Assembly (NCBI RefSeq): GCF_017815535.1
Contig: NZ_CP072596.1
Span: 248,001 to 312,000, forward strand
Reading direction: 5' to 3'
DNA length: 64,000 nucleotides
Origin: Tessaracoccus sp. MC1865
Lineage (GTDB): Bacteria; Actinomycetota; Actinomycetes; Propionibacteriales; Propionibacteriaceae
The position numbers and the translations under genes were made by a program. The notes beneath the pieces are model-generated. The model saw nothing but the letters and a program-made list of their open reading frames with translations. It did not search any database and had not been told where the DNA came from. Positions 21,029 through 29,447 of the stretch are shown here, in pieces; positions within the stretch are counted from its first letter, which is position 1; every line of letters begins with the position of its first letter.

Positions 21029-22020
21029 CAGTGGCGAACCTTCGAGCGGGCCTGATCGGCCTGGGCTCCATGGGCCGTCACCACGCCCGCAACCTGCGCT
21101 CCATCGACGGTGTCGACCTGGTGGCAGTGGCGGATCCGGCGGGGGACCCGTTCTCCGTCGCCGGTGACCTGGAGGTGCTGCCCGGCATCGACGCGCTGAT
21201 CGAGCAGAAGCTCGACTACGTCGTGGTGGCCACCCCCACCCGGTACCACGAGGAGATCGGCCTGGCGCTGGCGGAGGCCGGCGTGCATGCGCTGGTGGAG
21301 AAGCCGCTGGCGGCAGACACCGGTGCCGCGAAGCGTCTCGCTGAGGCGTTCGCTGCCAAGGGCCTGATCGGCGCCACGGGTCACATCGAGCGGTACAACC
21401 CGGCACTGCAGGAGCTGCGCAAGCGGCTCGAGCGCGGCGACCTGGGCGACCTGTACCAGATCTGCACCCGCCGTCAGGGCCCGTTCCCGGCCCGGATCGC
21501 CGATGTCGGCGTCGTCAAGGACCTGGCGTCCCACGACATCGACCTCACCGCCTGGGTGACCCAGCGCAAGTATGAACTGGTCGCCGCCCGCACCATGAGC
21601 AAGACCGGCCGCGAATACGAAGACATGGTTTCGGCCACCTGCCAGCTCGAGGGTGGGCTCATGTCGAACCACCTGGTCAACTGGCTGACGCCCACCAAGG
21701 AGCGCCTGACGATCGTCACCGGCGAGAAGGGCATGTTCGTTGCGGACACCCTGACCGCCGACCTGACGTTCTACGCCAACGGCAACGTCCAGACCACCTG
21801 GGCAGACATCGCGCAGTTCCGCGGTGTCTCCGAAGGCGACGTCACCCGCTACGCCATCGCGAAGCCGGAGCCGCTGCGCACCGAGCACGAGCAGTTCCGC
21901 GACGCCGTGCTGGGCAAGGAAGCGGACATCGTGACGATGGAGCAGGGCGCCCGCGTCGTCCAAGTGTGCGAAGCAATGATCGAATCGGCTAAGACCGGCC
22001 GATTTGTCTCGGTGATCTAG
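21025..22020 (+). CDS. Gfo/Idh/MocA oxidoreductase (WbpB-like)
   Basis: A 331-residue NAD-dependent dehydrogenase. The Rossmann N-terminus is GLIGLGSMGRHHARNL, followed by VVVATPTRYHEE and the family EKP motif (ALVEKPLAADTG). The substrate domain has ASHDIDLTAWV, with the conserved histidine and aspartate. By context it oxidises the 3-hydroxyl of UDP-GlcNAcA before transamination. ATG 21025 overlaps the aminotransferase gene by 4 bases. It is followed within 5 bases by the unrelated membrane gene at 22025. Confidence 0.88.
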   Translation: MTVANLRAGLIGLGSMGRHHARNLRSIDGVDLVAVADPAGDPFSVAGDLEVLPGIDALIEQKLDYVVVATPTRYHEEIGLALAEAGVHALVEKPLAADTGAAKRLAEAFAAKGLIGATGHIERYNPALQELRKRLERGDLGDLYQICTRRQGPFPARIADVGVVKDLASHDIDLTAWVTQRKYELVAARTMSKTGREYEDMVSATCQLEGGLMSNHLVNWLTPTKERLTIVTGEKGMFVADTLTADLTFYANGNVQTTWADIAQFRGVSEGDVTRYAIAKPEPLRTEHEQFRDAVLGKEADIVTMEQGARVVQVCEAMIESAKTGRFVSVI

Positions 22021-22024
22021 CGGA

Positions 22025-23203
22025 ATGCCAGCCACATCGGCGGTGCGGACCGGTGGCCCGCGCCGCCGGGCTGAGCCCGAAGCCGGTGAGGCCCGCCAGA
22101 TGACACGGACAGCTGTTCTCAGCGCTGTGGCGGGTTGGCTGACGGCCAAAGTTGCGTTTGTCACTCTCCTGGGGATCGTGGGCACCGGTGCGGTACTGAA
22201 CACGTTGAGCCAGTTCGATGCCTATTGGTACGCAAGCGTCATGGATCGTGGCTACCAGTGGCCTGCGACCGGGGAATCTCCCCTTTCCAATCTGGCCTTC
22301 TTCCCTCTCGTGCCGGCTCTCGGCGAGGTCTTCACCCTGGCCGGACTCACAACCCAGCAGGCGCTGATTGCGATCGCAGTGCTCGGTTCCCTCGCTGCTG
22401 TTGTGGGAATTCAGCGGGTAGGGGCCCGGGTTGCGGGTGAAGCTGAAGGGGTGTGGCTAGCCCTGCTGTGGTCTCTTGCGCCGCGGAGCCATGTGCAGGT
22501 AATGGGCTACTCGGAAGGCCCTTTCACGGCACTGGTTTCTTGGAGCCTCTGGGCCCTCCTGACGAAACGGCCCCTGTTGGCAGGCGTGTTCGCCCTTTTT
22601 GCCGGACTCACGCGCCCGACGGTTGTACCCCTCATCTTCCTATTCGGAGTCATCATGATCCGGAAGGCTTGGTCGAAACGGAAGGAGGGCTGGCTCCGGG
22701 CCCTATGGACCAAGGAACTGGCGGGGGCTGTTCTGTCCGGCCTCGGATTCCTGAGCTATTGGCTCTACGTGGCCTTCCGTACCGGGCACTTTTTCGGCTA
22801 CTTCGGTGTTCAGGCCGCCTGGAAAACAACGCTCGGCACCCCTCTCGACACGCTCCGCTTCGTCACTGCCAATGTCTTTCCGTTCCCAGAGCATTGGAGG
22901 GTACGTCATGCAGTCCTGCTGGCGGTACTGGTGTATATCGCTCTGCTCGTGTGGATGGTAGCCAAGCACCTTGACTGGCGACTGATCCTCTTCGTTGGGG
23001 CGAGCATGCTGCTGACAATCAGCCAGCAGGGCTACTTCCACTCCTACGCTCGCTTCATGCTGCCGCTGTTTCCTTTGTGGCTGCCGCTTGCGATGGCAAT
23101 TCCCAAATGGCCAAGGCCCGTTGTCTGGGTGGTGCTCCTCGTTCTGTTCGTGCTGTCCACGGTTTGGGGCGTTGACACTGCGCTGATGCTCAATTCGCCA
23201 TAG
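22025..23203 (+). CDS. PIG-V-like membrane mannosyltransferase
   Basis: Up to 392 residues with about 9-10 transmembrane helices. An early lumen-side acidic motif, SQFDAYWYASVMDRGY, matches the W-D-x-x-W-Y-x-x-I-A-x-x-G-Y signature of the PIG-V/GPI-mannosyltransferase II and bacterial PimE-like GT-C families. It would take mannose from polyprenyl-phosphate-mannose outside the membrane. Later features are GYSEGPFTALVSW and FAGLTRPTVVPL. The start is ambiguous: ATG 22025 is 5 bases after the previous stop, and ATG 22100 has GGTGAGG upstream. Codon use turns visibly AT-richer from ~22100 (in the line at 23041, 35 of 60 bases are G or C), unlike both neighbours. This suggests a later insertion into the nucleotide-sugar operon. 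Confidence 0.75.
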   Translation: MPATSAVRTGGPRRRAEPEAGEARQMTRTAVLSAVAGWLTAKVAFVTLLGIVGTGAVLNTLSQFDAYWYASVMDRGYQWPATGESPLSNLAFFPLVPALGEVFTLAGLTTQQALIAIAVLGSLAAVVGIQRVGARVAGEAEGVWLALLWSLAPRSHVQVMGYSEGPFTALVSWSLWALLTKRPLLAGVFALFAGLTRPTVVPLIFLFGVIMIRKAWSKRKEGWLRALWTKELAGAVLSGLGFLSYWLYVAFRTGHFFGYFGVQAAWKTTLGTPLDTLRFVTANVFPFPEHWRVRHAVLLAVLVYIALLVWMVAKHLDWRLILFVGASMLLTISQQGYFHSYARFMLPLFPLWLPLAMAIPKWPRPVVWVVLLVLFVLSTVWGVDTALMLNSP

Positions 23204-23313
23204 CTGGACAGCCCGTACAAGGTAGACGCCTGGTGCGGATATGTGACCAGAGCGTCGCACGGTAGACTTCCTGGAGGCCAAGGACTGCGGGAAAAGCTAG
23301 AGGAGAAACCAAG

Positions 23314-24603
23314 GTGAAGATCACCGTTGTTGCGTTGGGGAAGATTGGTCTACCGCTAGCGGTGCAGTTCGCTGACGCGGGTCACGAGGTCATCGGTGCG
23401 GACGTGCAGCAGGGCGTCGTGGACCTGGTCAACCAGGCGACCGAGCCGTTCCCGGGTGAGGCGCACCTGCAGGAGAAGCTCTCCGAGCTGGTGCCCGCCG
23501 GCCGCCTGCGCGCCACCACCGACACCAGCGCGGCCGTGGCGGAGTCTGACGCCGTCGTCGTGGTGGTCCCGCTCTTCGTCAACGAGGAGGGCATCCCGGA
23601 TTTCGAGTGGATGGACAACGCCACGCGCTCCATCGCCGCCGGCCTGAAGCCCGGCACGCTGGTCAGCTACGAGACAACTCTTCCCGTGGGGACCACCCGC
23701 AGCCGTTGGAAGCGCATGCTGGAGGAGGGGTCCGGGCTCAAGGAGGGCCTCGACTTCCACCTGGTGTTCTCCCCGGAGCGGGTCCTCACCGGCCGAGTGT
23801 TCGAAGACCTGCGCAAGTACCCCAAGCTGATCGGTGGCCTCTCGGAGGAGGGCGCCAGGCTCGCCAAGGAGTTCTACGAGGCCGTTCTGAGCTTCGACGA
23901 GCGCCCGGACCTGCCGCGCGGCAACGGCGTGTGGGACCTGGGTTCCGCCGAGGCCGCAGAGATGGCCAAGCTGGCGGAGACCACCTACCGCGACGTGAAC
24001 ATCGGCCTGGCGAACGAGTTCGCCAAGTTCGCCGGCAAGAGCGGCATCGACGTCTACCAGGTCATCGAGGCCTCCAACTCGCAGCCCTACTCCCACATCC
24101 ACCGTCCCGGTATCGCCGTGGGTGGGCACTGCATCCCGATCTACCCGCGCCTGTACCTGTGGACGGATCCCGACGCCACCGTCGTGGAGACGGCCCGCAA
24201 GGCAAACGCAGCGATGCCCGCGTACGCCGTCTCGATGCTGGCCGATGTCGCCGGCGACCTGAGCGGCAAGCGCGTCGCCGTGCTGGGCGCCTCGTACCGC
24301 GGCGGCGTGAAGGAGACGGCGTTCTCCGGGGTGTTCCCGGTGGTCGCCGAGCTCCGCGAGCGCGGCGCCGAGGTGGGCGTCCATGACCCGATGTACACCG
24401 ACGAGGAACTGGCCAAGTACGGCTTCGCGCCCTACCACCTGGGCGAAGAGGCGGACTACGCGGTCGTTCAGACGGACCACATCGAGTACCGCACCCTCAC
24501 CAAGGAAGACCTGCCTGGCGTGAGCGCCATCGTCGACGGGCGACGCAGCCTCGACCCGGTGGACTTCCCCGGCGTCGACATCCGGGTCATCGGCCTCGGC
24601 TGA
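23314..24603 (+). CDS. UDP-N-acetylhexosamine 6-dehydrogenase (WbpA-like)
   Basis: A 429-residue UDP-sugar dehydrogenase that oxidises C6 of a UDP-HexNAc to the uronate with two NAD. It has the N-terminal Rossmann fold (VALGKIGLPLAVQFADAGHE), then SYETTLPVGTTRSRW, FSPERVLTGRVFEDL and ETTYRDVNIGLANEFA. The catalytic cysteine is C273 in GGHCIPIYP. The C-terminal UDP-binding domain includes AVLGASYRGGVKETAFS. It most resembles the WbpA/WecC group rather than UDP-glucose dehydrogenases. GTG 23314 has AGGAG upstream. It probably has its own promoter (TAGACT at 23263), since the low-GC gene separates it from the wbpDEB-like genes. A strong terminator follows. Confidence 0.9.
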   Translation: MKITVVALGKIGLPLAVQFADAGHEVIGADVQQGVVDLVNQATEPFPGEAHLQEKLSELVPAGRLRATTDTSAAVAESDAVVVVVPLFVNEEGIPDFEWMDNATRSIAAGLKPGTLVSYETTLPVGTTRSRWKRMLEEGSGLKEGLDFHLVFSPERVLTGRVFEDLRKYPKLIGGLSEEGARLAKEFYEAVLSFDERPDLPRGNGVWDLGSAEAAEMAKLAETTYRDVNIGLANEFAKFAGKSGIDVYQVIEASNSQPYSHIHRPGIAVGGHCIPIYPRLYLWTDPDATVVETARKANAAMPAYAVSMLADVAGDLSGKRVAVLGASYRGGVKETAFSGVFPVVAELRERGAEVGVHDPMYTDEELAKYGFAPYHLGEEADYAVVQTDHIEYRTLTKEDLPGVSAIVDGRRSLDPVDFPGVDIRVIGLG

Positions 24604-24623
24604 TCCCACACCAACGACATCAC

Positions 24624-24655
24624 CCGGCCTGATCCAGGCCGGATGATCGTTTTTT
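24624..24655 (+). terminator. Intrinsic terminator of the nucleotide-sugar operon
   Basis: CCGGCCTG (24624-24631) pairs with CAGGCCGG (24635-24642) across a 3-base loop, followed by a T-run at 24650-24655. Confidence 0.85.
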
Positions 24656-24690
24656 GGGCGTGGAGCCCCCAACCGTGAGGCGGGCCGGCC

Positions 24691-25758
24691 TCAGCCGGCG
24701 AAGTTGAGGAGCGCCTCGATGACCCGCTCGGAGGCATGGCCGTCGCCGTAGGGCTGGCCCAGGTCCGTGGTGGGGGCGGGCCGGACGATCACGTCGGAGA
24801 GCTGGGTCAGTTCGGGGTCGAGGATGTTCCACCCGCTGTCGATGGTCTCGGTCCACTCGGTCTCCGTGCGGATCGTGGTGGTGGGCGTGCCGAGGAGGAA
24901 GGCCTCCTTCTGCAGGCCACCCGAATCCGTGACCACACCTGCGGCGGCCATCACGGCGCGCACCATCTGCGGGTAGGCCAGCGGCTCGACGGCGAACAGC
25001 GAGCCGTTCGACAGCGCCAGGCCGTGCTTCTTCGCAAGCGCCACGAGGCGGGGGTGGGCCAGCAACACGACGGGCACCGGGGCGGCCTTCAGCGCACTGA
25101 GGATGGCGCGGAGGCGCTCGGGGTCGTCGGTGTTGTCAGCGCGGTGGATGGTGGCCAGGGCGAACGGCTGTTCCGGGTCCACACCAGCGGGCAGCTGCGG
25201 GGCGTCGTTGGCGACTGCGTCCCGCGTGGCGAGGCACACGTCGGTCATCACGTCGCCGACGAGCAGCGCCCGGTTGGCCAGGCCCTCCTTGGCGAGGTTG
25301 TCCATGCCCACCTGCGTGGGCACGAGCAGCAGATCGGAGAGGTGGTCCGTGATGATGCGGTTGTGTTCCTCCGGCATGCGCCGGTTGAAGGACCGCAGGC
25401 CCGATTCGAGGTGCGCGAGCTTGACGTGCATCTTGACCGCCGCCATCGCGGCGGCGGCGGTGGAGTTGGTGTCGCCGTAGGCCAACACCCAGTCGGGCTG
25501 GTACTCCTCCAGCACGCCGTCCATCTGGGAGAGCATCGCGCCGGTCTGGCGGCCGTGGGTGCCGGAGCCCACGCCCAGGTGCGCGTCGGGGGCGGGGATG
25601 CCGAGATCCCGGAAGAACACATCTGACAGCAGCGGGTCGTAGTGCTGCCCGGTGTGCACGATGATGTGTTCCACGTCGTCATGCTGTTGGGCGGCCCGCA
25701 CGATGGGGCCGAGCTTGACGAACTGGGGACGGGCACCGACGACGCTCATGAACTTCAC
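24691..25758 (-). CDS. wecB: Non-hydrolysing UDP-N-acetylglucosamine 2-epimerase (WecB/WbpI-like)
   Basis: A 355-residue GT-B-fold epimerase. Motifs are SVVGARPQFVKLGPI, VHTGQHYD, YGDTNSTAA, HLESGLRS, MPEEHNRIITDHLSD, TIHRADNTDD and TDSGGLQKEAFLLGTP, all diagnostic of the family. With the WbpA/B/D/E-like genes next door, the natural substrate may be UDP-2,3-diacetamido-glucuronate (the WbpI reaction, giving the manno form) rather than UDP-GlcNAc. Sequence alone does not separate WecB from WbpI. GTG 25758 has GGAG just upstream. It is convergent with the dehydrogenase gene. Confidence 0.93.
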   Translation of the reverse strand: MKFMSVVGARPQFVKLGPIVRAAQQHDDVEHIIVHTGQHYDPLLSDVFFRDLGIPAPDAHLGVGSGTHGRQTGAMLSQMDGVLEEYQPDWVLAYGDTNSTAAAAMAAVKMHVKLAHLESGLRSFNRRMPEEHNRIITDHLSDLLLVPTQVGMDNLAKEGLANRALLVGDVMTDVCLATRDAVANDAPQLPAGVDPEQPFALATIHRADNTDDPERLRAILSALKAAPVPVVLLAHPRLVALAKKHGLALSNGSLFAVEPLAYPQMVRAVMAAAGVVTDSGGLQKEAFLLGTPTTTIRTETEWTETIDSGWNILDPELTQLSDVIVRPAPTTDLGQPYGDGHASERVIEALLNFAG

Positions 25759-25812
25759 GCGCTCCAGTCTGGCACAGCGCCGTGCGGTCCCGGTGCACCC
25801 GCGACGGGGGTG

Positions 25813-26472
25813 TCAGGTGTCGGAGGTCGTCCACGCGTCGCGGCCCTCCCACGTGCAGACACACACCTCGTTGCCCTCCGGATCCGCCAGCACCCAGAAG
25901 CTGGGCGCACGGGTGTCGTCGAGCACGCGGCCGCCCGCGTCGAGGGCCGCGTTCAGCCGTGCCCGGGCCTCATCGTGGGCGACGGTGAGGTCGACGTGGA
26001 TCCGGTTGCGCTGCGAGCGGGGCTCATCCATCTGCTGGAACCAGATGGGCGGACCGATCAAATCCGGATCCGTGAGGGCGTCGTCGTCCAGGTCCCAGCC
26101 GGTGACGGCCTGCCAGAAGGCGGCCACCGTCGGGATGTCGAGGGCGTCGATGGCGATCTCGAGCTGCGCCAGCCTGCCGGGCTCCGACGTGAAGCCCCGC
26201 TCACGGACGAGCTCGGTCACGGCGGTGCCGAACCGCACGTCGCGGTCCGTGATGGCGCCGACGTCGTGGCTGGCGACCGCGAGGTGCACGCGGTTGTATC
26301 GCACGTCGATCTCCGGATGGTGGTCGTGCTCGTTGGCCAGTGCCGCTACGGCGTTCACGAAGCTGAGGGCCTCGTCGAACGAGCCGGCGTCGACCAGGAG
26401 GTGCATCCGGCCGAGGAGGTAGCGCCACTGGGGCAGTTGCTCACTGGCATCGTGTCTGGTGAGTTTCGTCAT
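25813..26472 (-). CDS. Pterin-dehydratase-like / glyoxalase-fold (VOC) fusion protein
   Basis: 219 residues in two parts. Residues ~1-95 resemble pterin-4a-carbinolamine dehydratase (PCD/DCoH): HHPEIDVRYNRVHLAVASHD keeps the H-H-P-x-x-x-x-x-Y-x-x-V pattern and the later histidine. Residues ~100-215 are a glyoxalase/bleomycin-resistance (VOC) domain: IAIDALDIPTVAAFWQAVTG, RIHVDLTVAHDEA and the ending FWVLADPEGNEVCVCTW. This combination is known in actinobacteria without an assigned substrate. TATCGT lies 5 bases before ATG 26472, so it may be leaderless. It is transcribed toward wecB with a 54-base gap. Confidence 0.8.
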   Translation of the reverse strand: MTKLTRHDASEQLPQWRYLLGRMHLLVDAGSFDEALSFVNAVAALANEHDHHPEIDVRYNRVHLAVASHDVGAITDRDVRFGTAVTELVRERGFTSEPGRLAQLEIAIDALDIPTVAAFWQAVTGWDLDDDALTDPDLIGPPIWFQQMDEPRSQRNRIHVDLTVAHDEARARLNAALDAGGRVLDDTRAPSFWVLADPEGNEVCVCTWEGRDAWTTSDT

Positions 26473-26549
26473 GCCACACGATAAGCCGGGGCGGGTGCCG
26501 GTGTCTGTAGAGTTGCGGTGGCTCGTCTCCCTGCAGAAAGGGGCACCCA

Positions 26550-29414
26550 GTGTCAGACCGCAAGCCCCGTGTCGTGCTGTTCCGGCACGCCCCCGTCGAC
26601 TTCGATTCCCGCGCCAAGCGCATCGCGGGCACCCTGCACAGGGGAGGCTTCGAGCCCATCATCATCTCCCTGGAACCCGCCGGCGGGACGTCCGAGGAGT
26701 TCCTGCTGGACGACGCCATCCGGGTCATCCGGGTGCCGCTGGCGTTCCGGCCCAAGGAGTCGCTGCTGAAATCGGTGCCGACGGATCCGAATGCGCCGGA
26801 CCCGGCCGTCGAGCAGGTGCGCGCGCTGCGTCGCCGCCGCGGGATCTATGCCGAGCGGGTCAAGGGTGCTGACGCGGCCTCGGCCAAGGCCGCCGCGCAC
26901 TACGCGAAGCTCACGGCCCAGATGGCACCCTTCGTCGCCGGCCGGCTCGGCCGACGCGTGGCCCACCGCGTGGGGTGGGCGCTCGACACGGTCACGGCGC
27001 CGCTGCGTCCCGATGCCGCGCACCGTGACCTCTACCGCGACCTCGACCTCGCCACCACGCTGCCCATCGCGGACCACACGGCCTACACCCTCACGGATCT
27101 GCTGATCTCGCTGCGGCCCGACATCCTGCACGCCCACCACCCCAACGTGCTCCCCGCCGCGTGGCAGGCGCTCGACGCCCTGCGCTCCGCCGGCCACCCC
27201 GTCCGCGTCTCGCTGGACATCCGCGAGAACTTCACCGGCCTCCCGGACAAGGAGATCGGCGACATCGTGGCCCACCGCACGCTGCTGGAGCTGCAGCGTC
27301 GCTTCATGCCCTTCGCAGATCACGTCACGTCGGTGAACCAGCAGATCGCCGACATCGTCACGGAGCAGTACGCGCTGGAGCGCCCTGCCATCGAACTGCG
27401 CAACTACCCGGTGCTGGCGGAGCCCACCGGTCCCCGCACCGTCCGTGAGGCGGCAGGGGTCGACGACGGCACGCCGTTGATCGTCTACTCCGGCGTGATG
27501 AGCCGCGCCCGGGGCATGGACACCCTGATCGACGCCATGGCGCACGTGCCCGCCGACGCCCATCTGGCCATCGTCACGATGCCGCTGCCGCATCCCATGG
27601 AGCCCGAGCTGATGGAGCAGGCCGAGGGGCTGGGCGTGGCGGACCGGATCCATTTCGTGCCCGCCGTGGACCAGAGCGAGCTGATCCACTACCTCAGCGG
27701 CGCGGATGTCGCCGTCCACCCCATGCCCGGGGGGTCGCCGAACCACGACCAGGCCATGCCCAACAAGCTGTTCGAGTACCTCCACGCCGGCCTCACGTTC
27801 GTCACGTCCGACGCCAAGTTGCTGGCGCAGTTCGTCACCGACAACGGCATGGGCCGTGTGTTCCGCTCGCATGACGCGGAGGACCTCGGCCGCCAGTTGA
27901 CGGCCGCGCTGGCGGCCCCCGTGCCGGCCGAGCACCTCGCGGCGCTCGCCGAGCGGTACTCCTGGCAGCACAACGAAGCGGTCATCCTGAAGGAGTTCTC
28001 CAGGCTCGCCATCCTCACGGAGACGGACCCCCGCAGCGGCCGGGCCCGGATCACGCCCGCTGAGGCGCCCTTCCGCGCGCCGGGCTCCGCCGTCGAACCG
28101 CCGCACGTGGTGCTGTTCCGGCACGCCCCGGTCGACATCGACACCCGCGCCAAGAAGATCGCCCAGACCCTGAGCCGCGGCGGCTACCGCGTCACGATCG
28201 TGTCGGTGGAGCAGCCTGGCAGTGCCCCCGGCGAGGCCGTCATGAACGACGTGCGGATCATCCGGGTGCCCCTGCAGAACGCACCGGCCGCACCGCCGAA
28301 GCCCACCTCGCTGCCGGAGCGCCTCGTCGCCAAACTGCAGCGCGACGCCCCCGCGCGGGTCCGGGCGCTGGTGACCCCGCCGTCGCAGCGCCCCGAGGCC
28401 ATCATCGAGGCGCACACCGGCACCCTCGCGCAGCTGCTCGTGAGCCTGAAGCCCGATGTGCTGCACGTCCACCACCCGTACGTGTTCGACGCGGCCCGCG
28501 TCGCGCTGCGCCGGCTCGGCCCCGAGGTGCGGATGGTCTACGACGCCCGCGAGAACTGGGCAGGCCTCCCCGCCGTCGAACGGGGCGCCCGCGCGCGGCA
28601 CGAGATGCTCGTGCACGCGGAGGCGGCCGGCATCGTGCACGCCGACGGTGTGCTCACCGTCGCCGAACCCCTCGCGGACGACCTCAAGGCCAGGTTCCGG
28701 CTGCCGCGGCGCCCGACGGTGGCGCTGCACTACCCGGTGGAGTACCCCCTCGTAGGCACGCGCACGGTGCGGGAGGCGCTCGGCCTGGGCGACGACGTGC
28801 AGCTGCTCGTGTACTCGGGGGTCCTGAGCCGGGCCCGCAACCTGGACCTGCTGATCAGGGGCCTGGCGGAGCTGCCGGAGCACGTGCACCTGGCGCTGGT
28901 GGCGGTTCCGTACCCGCACCCCCGCGAGGCCGAGTTGCGGAAGGTGGCCGATGTCGCCGGGGTGGCCCAGAGCCGCCTGCACTTCGCACCCCCCGTGGAC
29001 CAGCACGAGTTGGCGTACTACCTGAGCGGCGCGGATGTCGCCGTCTCGGCCATCCCCAAGGGGTCGCCGAACCACGATCTGGCCCTCCCCAACAAGCTCT
29101 TCGAGTACCTCCACGCGCGCCTGCCGCTGGTGCACGCCGACGCGGCCGCCATGCGGGCGTTCACCCGGCGTGAGGGCACCGGCACGGTGTTCCGCAGCGG
29201 CGACCTGGCCGACTACCTGCGCGCGGTGCGGCAGAACCTGGAGTCGCCGGTGCCCGCCGAACTGCTGGCGGAGAAGGCTGCGGAGCGCACCTGGCAGCAC
29301 CTCGAGCCGCGGATCCTGGGTCTCTACGACCGGCTGACCGGCTTCATCCATACGGAACCGGGGCCGGACTTCCCGCCGATGACGGTCACCGAGGTGGTCG
29401 ACAGGGAGGGCTGA
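26550..29414 (+). CDS. Tandem-duplicated family 4 glycosyltransferase
   Basis: 954 residues made of two homologous GT4 units, ~1-500 and ~515-954. Each begins with the same segment (VVLFRHAPVDFDSRAKRIA against VVLFRHAPVDIDTRAKKIA). Each has a similar acceptor region (DIRENFTGLPDKE against DARENWAGLPAVE), the same VYSGVMSRAR or VYSGVLSRAR strand, and a matching donor site (SPNHDQAMPNKLFEYLHAG against SPNHDLALPNKLFEYLHAR). Unit 1 has an extra insertion (~85-165). Start GTG 26550 follows AGAAAGGGG. TAGAGT at 26508 may be the -10. A two-active-site enzyme could add two sugars in succession. It is presumed to be part of the surface glycan machinery because of its neighbours. Confidence 0.85.
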   Translation: MSDRKPRVVLFRHAPVDFDSRAKRIAGTLHRGGFEPIIISLEPAGGTSEEFLLDDAIRVIRVPLAFRPKESLLKSVPTDPNAPDPAVEQVRALRRRRGIYAERVKGADAASAKAAAHYAKLTAQMAPFVAGRLGRRVAHRVGWALDTVTAPLRPDAAHRDLYRDLDLATTLPIADHTAYTLTDLLISLRPDILHAHHPNVLPAAWQALDALRSAGHPVRVSLDIRENFTGLPDKEIGDIVAHRTLLELQRRFMPFADHVTSVNQQIADIVTEQYALERPAIELRNYPVLAEPTGPRTVREAAGVDDGTPLIVYSGVMSRARGMDTLIDAMAHVPADAHLAIVTMPLPHPMEPELMEQAEGLGVADRIHFVPAVDQSELIHYLSGADVAVHPMPGGSPNHDQAMPNKLFEYLHAGLTFVTSDAKLLAQFVTDNGMGRVFRSHDAEDLGRQLTAALAAPVPAEHLAALAERYSWQHNEAVILKEFSRLAILTETDPRSGRARITPAEAPFRAPGSAVEPPHVVLFRHAPVDIDTRAKKIAQTLSRGGYRVTIVSVEQPGSAPGEAVMNDVRIIRVPLQNAPAAPPKPTSLPERLVAKLQRDAPARVRALVTPPSQRPEAIIEAHTGTLAQLLVSLKPDVLHVHHPYVFDAARVALRRLGPEVRMVYDARENWAGLPAVERGARARHEMLVHAEAAGIVHADGVLTVAEPLADDLKARFRLPRRPTVALHYPVEYPLVGTRTVREALGLGDDVQLLVYSGVLSRARNLDLLIRGLAELPEHVHLALVAVPYPHPREAELRKVADVAGVAQSRLHFAPPVDQHELAYYLSGADVAVSAIPKGSPNHDLALPNKLFEYLHARLPLVHADAAAMRAFTRREGTGTVFRSGDLADYLRAVRQNLESPVPAELLAEKAAERTWQHLEPRILGLYDRLTGFIHTEPGPDFPPMTVTEVVDREG

Positions 29415-29434
29415 CGCGGCCGTCCGCTGCGCGT

Positions 29435-29440
29435 TAGGGT
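29435..29440 (+). promoter_or_regulatory. Predicted -10 of leaderless quinone oxidoreductase promoter
   Basis: TAGGGT lies 7 bases before ATG 29448, with no Shine-Dalgarno between. Same spacing as serS. Confidence 0.45.
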
Positions 29441-29447
29441 GGAACAC

